DNA from: Acidobacteriota bacterium
Lineage (GTDB): Bacteria; Acidobacteriota; Vicinamibacteria; Vicinamibacterales; SCN-69-37
Direction: 5' to 3'
Assembly: GCA_021824055.1 (NCBI GenBank)
Contig: JAKALV010000025.1
Span: 1 to 21,222 of the forward strand
Length of the DNA stretch: 21,222 nt
A program made the translations under genes and the position numbers. Positions 7,566 through 15,603 of this stretch are shown in pieces. Under the pieces are notes generated by a model, which saw only the letters and a list, made by a program, of their open reading frames with translations, did not search any database and had not been told where the DNA came from. Position 1 is the stretch's first letter; each line of letters opens with the position of its first letter.

Positions 7566-8993
7566 ATGAAACTGCCTCAAATCATTCAGGGCGGCATGGG
7601 GGTCGGGATCTCGAACTGGCGCCTGGCCAATGCCGTTTCCCGCCAGGGGCAGCTCGGTGTCGTGTCGGGCACGGCGCTCGACCAGATCCTTACGCGCCGC
7701 CTGCAGGATGGCGACCCCGGCGGGCATATGCGCCGCGGGTTGGACGCGTTCCCGATGCGGGGAATGGCCGAGCGGATCTGGTCCAAGTACTACATTGAGG
7801 GCGGCAAGCCCGAGCGGCAGGCCTACGCGGAGCTGCCGCAGCATTTGCTGGACAGCCCGCGCGAGCTGCTGGAATTGTGCATCGTGGCGAACTTCGTCGA
7901 GGTGTACCTCGCCCGCGAAGGCCACTCGCACCCGGTGGGCATCAACTACCTCGAAAAGATCCAGATTCCGCATCTGCCGTCGCTGTATGGCGCGATGCTC
8001 GCGGGCGTGACGGTGGTGCTGATGGGCGCCGGCATTCCGCTGAAGATCCCCGGCGTGCTGGATCAGCTGGCCAGGCACCAGTCGGCGACGTATCCGCTGC
8101 ACGTGACCGGCGCCGAGTCGGGTGACGACTTCACGGTCAAGTTCGACCCGTCGATGTTCCTCGAGGGACCGATGGCGCCGCTCACGCGGCCGTCGTTTCT
8201 CGCGATCGTGTCGTCTGATGTGCTGGCGTTGACGCTGCAGCGCAAGGCCAACGGCCGGGTTGACGGCTTCATCGTCGAAGGGCCGACGGCCGGCGGGCAC
8301 AACGCGCCGCCGCGCGGCAAGCTGCAGATCTCCGCCGAGGGCGAGCCCGTCTACGGCGATCGCGATCGGGTGGACTTGGTCAAGCTCGGCGCGCTCGGCC
8401 TGCCGTTCTGGCTGGCCGGCGGCTATGGATCGGCCGAGAAGCTGCGCGATGCGCTGGCGCTCGGAGCGGCCGGCATTCAGGTGGGCACCGCGTTCGCGTT
8501 CTGCGCGGAATCGGGCATGCGCTCGGACTACCGCACCTCATTGCTGCAACGGGTGAAGGCCGGCGAGGTTCGCGTGTTCACGGATCCCCTGGCGTCGCCG
8601 ACCGGTTTTCCATTCAAGGTGGCTGACGTCGAAACCTCGTTGTCTGATCCGGAGGTCTACGCGGCGCGTCCACGCATCTGCGATCTCGGATATCTTCGCG
8701 AACCGTACCGGCAGGACGATGGCCAGATTGGCTGGCGCTGTCCGGCCGAGCCGGCGAACGTCTATGCGTCGAAGGGCGGCGACGTGGCGGATACCGCGGG
8801 GCGCAAATGCATCTGCAATGCGCTCATTGCCACGGCCGGGCATCCGCAGATTCGCGCGGGGCGTTTGGTGGAGCCTGGGATCGTGACGTCGGGAGACGAT
8901 CTGCCGAGCGTGCTCGAGTTCCTGCCGGCCAACGGCGTCGACTACTCCGCGGCCGACGTTATCGCGCGGCTGATGGCGTACTCCCTAGCCTGA
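7566..8993 (+). CDS. Nitronate monooxygenase / 2-nitropropane dioxygenase-like flavoprotein
   Basis: This is an FMN-dependent TIM-barrel protein of the nitronate monooxygenase / PfaD-type enoyl reductase superfamily. The N-terminus has IIQGGMGVGISN. Mid-protein EGPTAGGHNAP holds the conserved His (about 245), and LAGGYGSAEKLRDALALGAAGIQVGTAF (about 284-311) is the FMN phosphate-binding region. At 475 aa it is much longer than simple nitronate monooxygenases (about 320-350). The C-terminal extension carries Cys at about 372, 392, 415 and 417 (the last two as KCICNA), which could bind a metal or Fe-S cluster. The real substrate is unknown. GTG 7563 directly precedes ATG 7566; I chose ATG. The stop overlaps the convergent CDF gene by 9 bp. 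Confidence 0.85.
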   Translation: MKLPQIIQGGMGVGISNWRLANAVSRQGQLGVVSGTALDQILTRRLQDGDPGGHMRRGLDAFPMRGMAERIWSKYYIEGGKPERQAYAELPQHLLDSPRELLELCIVANFVEVYLAREGHSHPVGINYLEKIQIPHLPSLYGAMLAGVTVVLMGAGIPLKIPGVLDQLARHQSATYPLHVTGAESGDDFTVKFDPSMFLEGPMAPLTRPSFLAIVSSDVLALTLQRKANGRVDGFIVEGPTAGGHNAPPRGKLQISAEGEPVYGDRDRVDLVKLGALGLPFWLAGGYGSAEKLRDALALGAAGIQVGTAFAFCAESGMRSDYRTSLLQRVKAGEVRVFTDPLASPTGFPFKVADVETSLSDPEVYAARPRICDLGYLREPYRQDDGQIGWRCPAEPANVYASKGGDVADTAGRKCICNALIATAGHPQIRAGRLVEPGIVTSGDDLPSVLEFLPANGVDYSAADVIARLMAYSLA

Positions 8994-9917
8994 CCCCGGT
9001 TCGCCATGGGGCGGCGGCGGTGTCCCGGGCGGCTCCACGTGAATCAGTACTTGTGAAAAGAGCGGGTTGGCCGCGCGGACGGCGTTCTGCACCTCGTGCG
9101 CGATGTCGTGTCCTCGCGTGACGGTCATGCCGCCATCGACGATCACGTCCAGATCCACGTAGTAATCAAACCCCATCTTGCGCACGTGGCACTTGTGCGT
9201 GCCGATCACGCCGGAAATCTGCTTGGCGACGGTCCGCACCTGCGCTTCGAGCGCCGGGTCCGGCTTGGCGTCGGTGAGTTCCGCGAGCGCCGGCAGCAGC
9301 AGCGAATAGGCGTTGAGCGCGATGATGAACGCCGCGAAGAGCGCGGCCCAGTCGTCGGCGGCTTCGTAGCCGCGGCCGCCGATGAGCGCCACCGAGATAC
9401 CGACGAACGCCGCGCCAGACGTGAGGGCGTCGCTGCGGTGATGCCACGCGTCGGATTTCACGGCCATGCTCCGGGTGGTATCGCCCACCTTGAACACATA
9501 CCGGAACAGCGTTTCCTTGGTCAGCATCACCAGCACCAGCACCACGAGGGTGAACGGCGCCGGCGCGTGATGGGGCAGGCGGATTTCGCGGACGCTCTGA
9601 ATCGCGACGCCGGCCGCCGCGCCAAACAGCGCGAGCGAGACGGCCATCGCCGCCAACGGCTCCGCCTTGCCGTGACCGTACGGATGATCCTCATCCGGCG
9701 GCTTGATCGAGTAGCGCAGGCCCAGCCAGACGATCAGCGAACTGGCAATGTCCATGCTGGATTCCACCGCGTCGGCGATGAGGGCGTACGAATGGCCGAC
9801 AACCCCGGCGGTGGCTTTGATGGCGGCCAACACCATGTTCGCGCTGATACCGACCAGCGTGGACCGCATGCCCTCGCGGGCAAAACGTTCCTGCGGGGTC
9901 AGCGCGTCGCGGGCCAT
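8985..9917 (-). CDS. Cation diffusion facilitator family transporter
   Basis: This inner-membrane proton/divalent-cation antiporter probably exports Zn, Fe, Mn or a similar ion. It is 310 aa with about six hydrophobic segments. Metal-site motifs are ADAVESSMD (Asp49, Asp56) in TM2 and SDAWHHRSD (His159, Asp163) in TM5; DEDHPYGHGKAE (75-86) is the typical loop after TM2. The cytoplasmic C-terminal domain (about 216-293) has the ferredoxin-like dimerisation pattern with HVRKMGFDYYVDLDVIVDG. In TM2 the common His of DAVHS is Glu52, so metal selectivity may differ from Zn-type members. The tail after 294 is Pro/Gly-rich. No Shine-Dalgarno precedes the ATG, but TATCCT lies 6 nt upstream. Confidence 0.93.
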   Translation of the reverse strand: MARDALTPQERFAREGMRSTLVGISANMVLAAIKATAGVVGHSYALIADAVESSMDIASSLIVWLGLRYSIKPPDEDHPYGHGKAEPLAAMAVSLALFGAAAGVAIQSVREIRLPHHAPAPFTLVVLVLVMLTKETLFRYVFKVGDTTRSMAVKSDAWHHRSDALTSGAAFVGISVALIGGRGYEAADDWAALFAAFIIALNAYSLLLPALAELTDAKPDPALEAQVRTVAKQISGVIGTHKCHVRKMGFDYYVDLDVIVDGGMTVTRGHDIAHEVQNAVRAANPLFSQVLIHVEPPGTPPPPHGEPGSG

Positions 9918-9923
9918 CTCTGG

Positions 9924-9929
9924 AGGATA
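9924..9929 (-). promoter_or_regulatory. -10-like TATCCT before the CDF gene
   Basis: On the reverse strand TATCCT is followed by 6 nt and then the ATG at 9917. The leader would contain no ribosome-binding site, because the GGAGG visible here is on the opposite strand. The spacing equals that of the other leaderless candidates. Confidence 0.4.
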
Positions 9930-10030
9930 TCGCGGCTTTTTCCGTGCGGACGGCAGGAAACGCCAGCCCGCCGGGCCCGACTACGCTCAATCGCCGGACA
10001 TGCGTGTGGCGCGGATCGGCACACGGACTG

Positions 10031-10036
10031 CATAAT
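10031..10036 (+). promoter_or_regulatory. -10-like CATAAT before the M48 gene
   Basis: CATAAT (5 of 6 matches to TATAAT) ends 7 nt before ATG 10044, and no Shine-Dalgarno sequence exists between them. This implies initiation at or beside the start codon. The 126-bp gap 9918-10043 carries this and the divergent CDF promoter candidate. Confidence 0.45.
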
Positions 10037-10043
10037 CTGCGGC

Positions 10044-11903
10044 ATGCGACGCGCCATGCACCTCCTCGCGATCGTCGCCGTCAGCGTGTCGGTCTGGGCG
10101 ACCGCGCCGTCGGCGGCTCCACAACTCCAGTTGTCCGGGATCACCATCGCGCACAAGGTGGTGGATGGGAGGCCCGTCGATCCGGCGGTCGTGCTGGCGC
10201 CGGACGCCGGCGCCATCTTCGTTTGGGCGCGCTTGACCGGCGCGGTCCCGGGCACCGAGATCCGCTCTGCCTGGTTTTACCTCGGCGGCACCGCGCCGAC
10301 GGCCATCGGCGAGGCGGCCGTCACGGTGACGAGCGGCGCGACCAGCGTCAATTTCAACCTGGAACTGCCGGAGGGCCGCAAGTGGCCCGAAGGCGCGTAC
10401 CGCGTGGAGCTGCGCGCCGGGGGAAGCGTGCTCGGCGAAGCGCGGTTCACCGTCGCCGCGCCCGCGCGCTACATGCATCCGCGCGCCGGCTACGCGTTCA
10501 CGCCGCCGGCCGGCTGGACGATCGAAGACGCCGGCTCTGGCGACGGCGTCCGTTTGCATGCGCCCGGCGGCGACGGCCTGATTGAATTTGCCAGCGGGCT
10601 CACGGGATTCCGGCTGGACCCGGTGTCCTACGCCGCCGGATGGCAGTCGGTGGCGGTGGGACCGGGCAAGCTGCTCGAGAGCAAGCGCAGCGGCGGCATC
10701 TCCACCCTCGACGGAGAGAAATCATACGAGGCCGTCTATGCCGGCCGGGGCGTGCTGACCAAGATCATCTTCGCCTGCACCGCCGATCGCATGTTCGTCA
10801 TCAGCGCCACCTTCGGCGCCGACGCCTTCACGCCGGGTGAAGCCACGCTGGGCCGCCTGCTGGACAGCGTGACGCTCATGCCGCGCGCAGCGGCGTCACC
10901 TGCGCGTTCTGCAGTTCCCGCGCCACCCGCACCACCCGCACCACCTGCACCACCTGCACCACCTGCAACACCTGCAAAATTCGAAGGCTACGCCGAATGG
11001 CGTCACGACGGCGCGCTCATCGTCGATGGCCAGCGCGTGGCGTGGTCGCCGTCGGCGAAGTTCAAAGGCGACAAGCGGGCCACGGACTTCGCGTCCATTC
11101 CTCTGGGGTACGAAGTGTCCGGCAGCGGGATGCGCCTCTCGGATGGCCGGATCGAGGCCACTGAGCTCGAGGCCAAGCCCAACGGCACGGCGCTGTTCGA
11201 GACCGACGTGAAGCAATCCATGACGGAGGTGGAGCAGACATGGATCAACGCCGGCAAAGCGTTCGAGTCGAGCGCTGACGGCAAGACGCACGACATCGGC
11301 CGCCTCTATACGAGCGGACCCGACGTCGCGCGCGTCCGCCGGCTGACCACACGCCTGACGCCCGCGTACCTCGATCCCGGCGCCTTCCGCACGTACGTCG
11401 TGGAGAACAAAGACTGGAACGCGTTTGCGGCGCCCAACGGCATGATCGTCGTGTACGACTCGCTGCTCCGGGCCACCGACGATGACGAATTGGCGATCGT
11501 GCTGGGGCACGAGCTCGTGCACGCCACGCACGAGCATTCGCGGCGCGAGTTCAAGACCGGCATGTGGCTGCAGCTGCTCGCGCTTGGCATCATCGCCGGC
11601 ACCGAAAGGGTGGATTCGAAGAAGGCCAGGGAAGTGCTGCAGCTGGCCACGCTGTTTACGGTGATGGCCTGGCGCAACGGGTACAGCCGTGGCGCCGAGG
11701 ACCAGGCGGACCGCGTCGGCCTGCGGTACTGCCACGAGGCCGGCTTCGATGTTCGAAAGGGGCCGCCGCTCTGGAACCGATTTGCCGCGAAGTACGGCAA
11801 TCCGAACGTGGTCGTGAACTTCTTCTTCGGGGACCACACGCGGTCGCTGGCCCGTGCCAGGAACCTCAACCGGGAGATCGCCCTCAACTACACCAACCGC
11901 TGA
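10044..11903 (+). CDS. Exported M48-family zinc metallopeptidase with N-terminal extension
   Basis: It is a zinc endopeptidase probably acting outside the cytoplasm. The start at ATG 10044 gives a signal peptide (1-25, MRRAMHLLAIVAVSVSVWAT); the frame is open much further upstream, but that part is antisense to the CDF gene. Residues 26-140 form a beta-rich region of unknown family, and about 142-280 resembles surface or lipid-binding domains (MHPRAGYAFTPPAGW). A PPA repeat linker lies at 292-311. The M48 domain follows: HELVH at 489-493 supplies two His ligands and the catalytic Glu490, and EDQAD at 552-556 supplies the third ligand Glu552. At 619 aa it is long for M48 because of the N-terminal modules. 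BepA/LoiP-type envelope quality control is a possible role, but inferred. Confidence 0.9.
   Translation: MRRAMHLLAIVAVSVSVWATAPSAAPQLQLSGITIAHKVVDGRPVDPAVVLAPDAGAIFVWARLTGAVPGTEIRSAWFYLGGTAPTAIGEAAVTVTSGATSVNFNLELPEGRKWPEGAYRVELRAGGSVLGEARFTVAAPARYMHPRAGYAFTPPAGWTIEDAGSGDGVRLHAPGGDGLIEFASGLTGFRLDPVSYAAGWQSVAVGPGKLLESKRSGGISTLDGEKSYEAVYAGRGVLTKIIFACTADRMFVISATFGADAFTPGEATLGRLLDSVTLMPRAAASPARSAVPAPPAPPAPPAPPAPPATPAKFEGYAEWRHDGALIVDGQRVAWSPSAKFKGDKRATDFASIPLGYEVSGSGMRLSDGRIEATELEAKPNGTALFETDVKQSMTEVEQTWINAGKAFESSADGKTHDIGRLYTSGPDVARVRRLTTRLTPAYLDPGAFRTYVVENKDWNAFAAPNGMIVVYDSLLRATDDDELAIVLGHELVHATHEHSRREFKTGMWLQLLALGIIAGTERVDSKKAREVLQLATLFTVMAWRNGYSRGAEDQADRVGLRYCHEAGFDVRKGPPLWNRFAAKYGNPNVVVNFFFGDHTRSLARARNLNREIALNYTNR
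10917..10976. repeat. 9-bp in-frame repeat (CCACCTGCA) coding a PPA linker
   Basis: Six to seven 9-bp units, grading from CCACCCGCA to CCACCTGCA to ACACCTGCA, encode PAPPAPPAPPAPPAPPATPA between the N-terminal modules and the peptidase part. Proline-rich runs of this kind act as stiff spacers. The unit-by-unit synonymous drift suggests expansion by slippage. Confidence 0.9.
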
Positions 11904-12037
11904 TTTTTCCCCGCACTTTCTGGGTGAATCTGCGCTATTTCGGGCAAATTCCGCCCCTTGCAGGGCCGAACCCCCATTTTGAAAGCGGCACGTCCGGTGC
12001 ATAAGGACGGGGCAATCATCTTGGAGAGCCCTAAAAA
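11904..12037 (+). promoter_or_regulatory. Upstream region of nifJ
   Basis: This 134-bp gap has no gene. TTGAAA (11979-11984) and CATAAG (12000-12005) are 15 bp apart, a shortish -35/-10 pair. GGAGAG at 12023-12028 is a good Shine-Dalgarno sequence 9 nt before ATG 12038, so nifJ has a normal leader, unlike the leaderless candidates. The T run just after the M48 stop lacks a preceding hairpin. Confidence 0.4.
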
Positions 12038-15000
12038 ATGACAAGACGCTGGATCACTGTGGACGGGAACGAGGCCGCTGCCTCTGTTGCCCACCGAGTT
12101 AGTGAAGTTATCGCCATCTATCCCATCACCCCGTCCTCCACGATGGGCGAACTGGCAGATGAGTGGTCGTCGAAGGGCCGCCAGAACGTGTGGGGTCTGG
12201 TGCCCCAGGTCGTGGAACTCCAGTCCGAGGGTGGCGCTGCTGGCACGGTCCATGGCGCGCTGCAGGCCGGCGCGCTCGCCACGACGTTTACGGCCAGCCA
12301 GGGTCTGCTCCTGATGATCCCCAACCTGTACAAGATCGCCGGCGAACTGACGGCGTTCACCATGCACGTGACGGCGCGGACGATTGCGACGCACGCGCTG
12401 TCGATCTTCGGCGATCACTCGGACGTGATGGCCTGCCGGCAGACCGGCGTGGCGATGCTCTCGTCGGGCAACGTGCAGGAATGCCACGATCTCGCGCTGA
12501 TCTCGACGGCCGCGTCGTTGCGGTCTCGCGTGCCCTTCATGCACTTCTTCGACGGCTTCCGCACGTCGCACGAGGTCGGCAAGATCGAAGAGCTGACCGA
12601 CGTCGATCTGCGGTCGATGCTGCCCGACGAGTTGATCGCGGCGCATCGGCGCCGGGGTCTCACGCCGGATCAGCCCGTGATTCGCGGCACGGCCCAGAAT
12701 CCGGACACGTTTTTCCAAGCCCGGGAGGCGGCCAACGGCTACTACGATGCGTGTCCGCGGATCGTGCGCGAGACGATGGGCGCCTTTGCCGCGATGACCG
12801 GCCGCGTCTACGAGCTGTTTGAATACGCCGGGCACCCGGAGGCCGAGCGCGTGATCGTCATCATGGGCTCGGGCGCAGAAACCGCGCGCGATACCGCGGC
12901 GGCGCTCATGGCCAAGGGCGAAAAGGTGGGCGTGCTCACCGTGCGGCTGTTCCGGCCGTTCTCGATCAAAGACATGGTGCGCGTGCTGCCGAAGACCGTG
13001 CAGTCGATTGCCGTGCTCGATCGCACCAAGGAGCCGGGCGCCGTGGGCGAGCCGCTCTATCTGGACGTGCTGACGGCGATTACCGAAGCGCGCACGACCG
13101 GCCAGTTCGCCGGGCCGATGCCGCTCATCTGCGGCGGCCGCTACGGTCTGGGCTCCAAGGAATTCACGCCGGCGATGGTCAAGGCGGTCTTCGATGAGCT
13201 CGACAAGGAACAGCCCAAGACCCACTTCACCGTGGGCATCGTCGACGACGTGACGGGGCTGTCGCTGACGGTCGACGATGCGTTCGATCTGGACAGCACG
13301 CGGCCCAGCGTGGTCCGCGCGGTGTTCTTCGGACTGGGGTCCGACGGCACGGTGGGCGCGAACAAGAACTCGATCAAGATCATCGGCGAAGACACGGACA
13401 ACTTCGCGCAGGGATACTTTGTCTACGACTCGAAGAAGTCGGGCGCGATCACGATCTCGCACCTGCGCTTCGGCCCGAAGCCGATTCGCGCGCCGTATCT
13501 CATCAGGCGCGCCAGCTTCGTGGCGTGCCATCAGTACGATTTTCTCGACAAATACGATGTGCTGGAACTGGCCGAGCCCGGCGCGGTGTTCCTGCTCAAC
13601 GCGCCGTACGCCCCGGATGACGTGTGGCAGCACTTGTCGCGCGAGGTGCAGACCGAAATCGTCGAGAAGCAGTTGAAAGTGTACGTGATCGACGGCTACG
13701 CGGTGGCCCGCGACGTGGGGATGGGCAACCGCATCAACACGATCATGCAGACGTGCTTCTTCGCGATCTCCGGCGTGCTGCCGCGCGACGAGGCCATCAG
13801 CAAGATCAAGGACGCCATCAAGAAGACCTACGGCAAGCGCGGCGACGCCATAGTGCAGGCCAACTACAAGGCCGTGGACGGCACGCTGGCGAACCTGCAT
13901 GAAGTGAAGATCCCTGCGGCGGTGACCGCCACGCGGCGTATGCCGGCCGCTGTTTCCGAGGACGCGCCGGATTTCGTGAAGCGCGTGACGGCGGTGATGC
14001 TGGCCAACAAGGGCGACCTGTTGCCGGTCAGCGCGTTTCCGGTGGACGGCACGTGGCCCCTCGGCACGACCAAGTGGGAGAAGCGCAACATCGCCACCGA
14101 CATTCCGGTGTGGGACGACGTGCTGTGCATCCAGTGCAACAAGTGCGCGATGGTGTGTCCGCACGCGGCGATCCGCGCCAAGGTGTACCCGGCCGATCAG
14201 CTCGCCGGGGCGCCGCACACGTTCAAGGCGATCGACTTCAAGGGCAACGAATTCCCCGGGCAGAAGTACACGATTCAGGTGGCGCCGGAGGACTGCACCG
14301 GATGTTCGCTGTGCGTGGCCGTGTGCCCGGCCAAGGACAAGTCGAATCCGAAGCACAAGGCGATCGACATGGTGGAGCAGCGGCCGCTGCGCGACGCCGA
14401 GCGGGACAACTTCGCGTTCTTCCTCAATCTGCCGGAAGCCGACCGCACGCTGGTCAAGCCGGACGTGAAGAACACGCAGTTCCTCGAGCCGCTGTTTGAG
14501 TTCTCCGGCGCGTGCGCCGGATGCGGCGAGACGCCGTATCTCAAGCTCATCACGCAGCTGTTCGGCGACCGGGCGCTCATCGCGAACGCCACGGGGTGCT
14601 CGTCGATCTACGGCGGCAACCTGCCGACGACGCCGTACACGACCAATCGGGACGGCCGGGGTCCGGCCTGGGCGAACTCGCTGTTTGAGGACAACGCGGA
14701 GTTCGGCCTGGGGATGCGGCTGGCGGTCGATCACCATCACGAGGAGGCCGTGGCGCTGACCGGCGCGCTGGCCGGCAAGGGCGTGGTGCCGTTCGCGCTG
14801 GCGGGCGCGCTGCTGGAATTCGCCGAACCGACCGAGGCCGGCATCCGAGCGCAGCGCTCGCGCGTCAGCGATCTGCGGCGCGTGCTGGAAGGGCGCAGTG
14901 ACGTTGAGTCGAAGCGCCTCTTCGGTCTGGCGGAATACCTGGTGAAGAAGAGCGTGTGGATCGTCGGCGGCGACGGATGGGCCTACGACATCGGCTACGG

Positions 15001-15595
15001 CGGCCTGGATCACGTCCTGTCGCTGGGACGCAATCTCAACATCGTGGTGCTGGACACCGAGGTCTACTCGAACACGGGCGGGCAGCAGTCGAAGTCGACG
15101 CCCATGGGCGCGTCCGCGAAGTTCGCGGTGTCGGGCAAGGCGACGGGCAAGAAGGACCTGGGCATGATGGCGATGGCCTATCGCAACGTCTACGTGGCGA
15201 AGGTGGCGTTCGGCGCGAAGGACGCGCAAACGCTCAAGGCCTTCCAGGAAGCGGAGGCGTATCCGGGCACGTCGCTGATCATCGCCTACAGCCACTGCAT
15301 CGCGCATGGCTACGACATGGCGTTCGGACTCGACCAGCAGAAGGCCGCGGTCGATTCCGGCCACTGGCCGTTGTTCCGATACGATCCGCGGCGGACCGAC
15401 GAGGGCCAGCCGCCGCTCGTGCTCGATTCAGGTCCGGCGAAGATCACGCTCGACAAGTACACGCGCGGCGAATCGCGATACCGCATGGTGGAGCAGGCCC
15501 ATCCCGAACGGTACAAGGCACTGCTCGAGCACGCGCAGAGCGACGTGAACGCGCGGCAGGCCCTGTACGAAGAGCTCGCGGGCAAGAAGGCGTAG
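12038..15595 (+). CDS. nifJ: Pyruvate:ferredoxin (flavodoxin) oxidoreductase, single-chain
   Basis: It converts pyruvate and CoA to acetyl-CoA and CO2, passing electrons to ferredoxin or flavodoxin; it is cytoplasmic and oxygen-sensitive in most organisms. At 1185 aa it is the full-length homodimeric type with all domains fused. Features in order: YPITPSSTMGELADEW (28-43); VVELQSEGGAAG (58-69) with the Glu that activates TPP; two ferredoxin-type [4Fe-4S] motifs at Cys697/700/703/707 and Cys753/756/759/763; a proximal cluster from Cys826, Cys829, Cys854 and Cys1087; and the TPP/Mg motif GDGWAYDIGYGG (978-989) with SNTGGQQSKSTP (1011-1022). All ligands are present, so the enzyme should be active. 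The next gene follows after 8 bp, with its Shine-Dalgarno overlapping this stop. Confidence 0.97.
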   Translation: MTRRWITVDGNEAAASVAHRVSEVIAIYPITPSSTMGELADEWSSKGRQNVWGLVPQVVELQSEGGAAGTVHGALQAGALATTFTASQGLLLMIPNLYKIAGELTAFTMHVTARTIATHALSIFGDHSDVMACRQTGVAMLSSGNVQECHDLALISTAASLRSRVPFMHFFDGFRTSHEVGKIEELTDVDLRSMLPDELIAAHRRRGLTPDQPVIRGTAQNPDTFFQAREAANGYYDACPRIVRETMGAFAAMTGRVYELFEYAGHPEAERVIVIMGSGAETARDTAAALMAKGEKVGVLTVRLFRPFSIKDMVRVLPKTVQSIAVLDRTKEPGAVGEPLYLDVLTAITEARTTGQFAGPMPLICGGRYGLGSKEFTPAMVKAVFDELDKEQPKTHFTVGIVDDVTGLSLTVDDAFDLDSTRPSVVRAVFFGLGSDGTVGANKNSIKIIGEDTDNFAQGYFVYDSKKSGAITISHLRFGPKPIRAPYLIRRASFVACHQYDFLDKYDVLELAEPGAVFLLNAPYAPDDVWQHLSREVQTEIVEKQLKVYVIDGYAVARDVGMGNRINTIMQTCFFAISGVLPRDEAISKIKDAIKKTYGKRGDAIVQANYKAVDGTLANLHEVKIPAAVTATRRMPAAVSEDAPDFVKRVTAVMLANKGDLLPVSAFPVDGTWPLGTTKWEKRNIATDIPVWDDVLCIQCNKCAMVCPHAAIRAKVYPADQLAGAPHTFKAIDFKGNEFPGQKYTIQVAPEDCTGCSLCVAVCPAKDKSNPKHKAIDMVEQRPLRDAERDNFAFFLNLPEADRTLVKPDVKNTQFLEPLFEFSGACAGCGETPYLKLITQLFGDRALIANATGCSSIYGGNLPTTPYTTNRDGRGPAWANSLFEDNAEFGLGMRLAVDHHHEEAVALTGALAGKGVVPFALAGALLEFAEPTEAGIRAQRSRVSDLRRVLEGRSDVESKRLFGLAEYLVKKSVWIVGGDGWAYDIGYGGLDHVLSLGRNLNIVVLDTEVYSNTGGQQSKSTPMGASAKFAVSGKATGKKDLGMMAMAYRNVYVAKVAFGAKDAQTLKAFQEAEAYPGTSLIIAYSHCIAHGYDMAFGLDQQKAAVDSGHWPLFRYDPRRTDEGQPPLVLDSGPAKITLDKYTRGESRYRMVEQAHPERYKALLEHAQSDVNARQALYEELAGKKA

Positions 15596-15603
15596 GAGAC
15601 GGC

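Noticed and set aside
9096..10043. Long N-terminal extension of the M48 frame
   Set aside because: It is antisense to the CDF transporter; the signal peptide at ATG 10044 marks the real start.
11904..11910. Intrinsic terminator after the M48 gene
   Set aside because: There is a T run but no GC-rich hairpin in front of it.
11888..15364. 1158-codon open frame antisense to nifJ
   Set aside because: Its product is a His/Arg/Ala-rich string without any family motif, while the other strand encodes a complete pyruvate:ferredoxin oxidoreductase. It is a product of GC-rich codon use.
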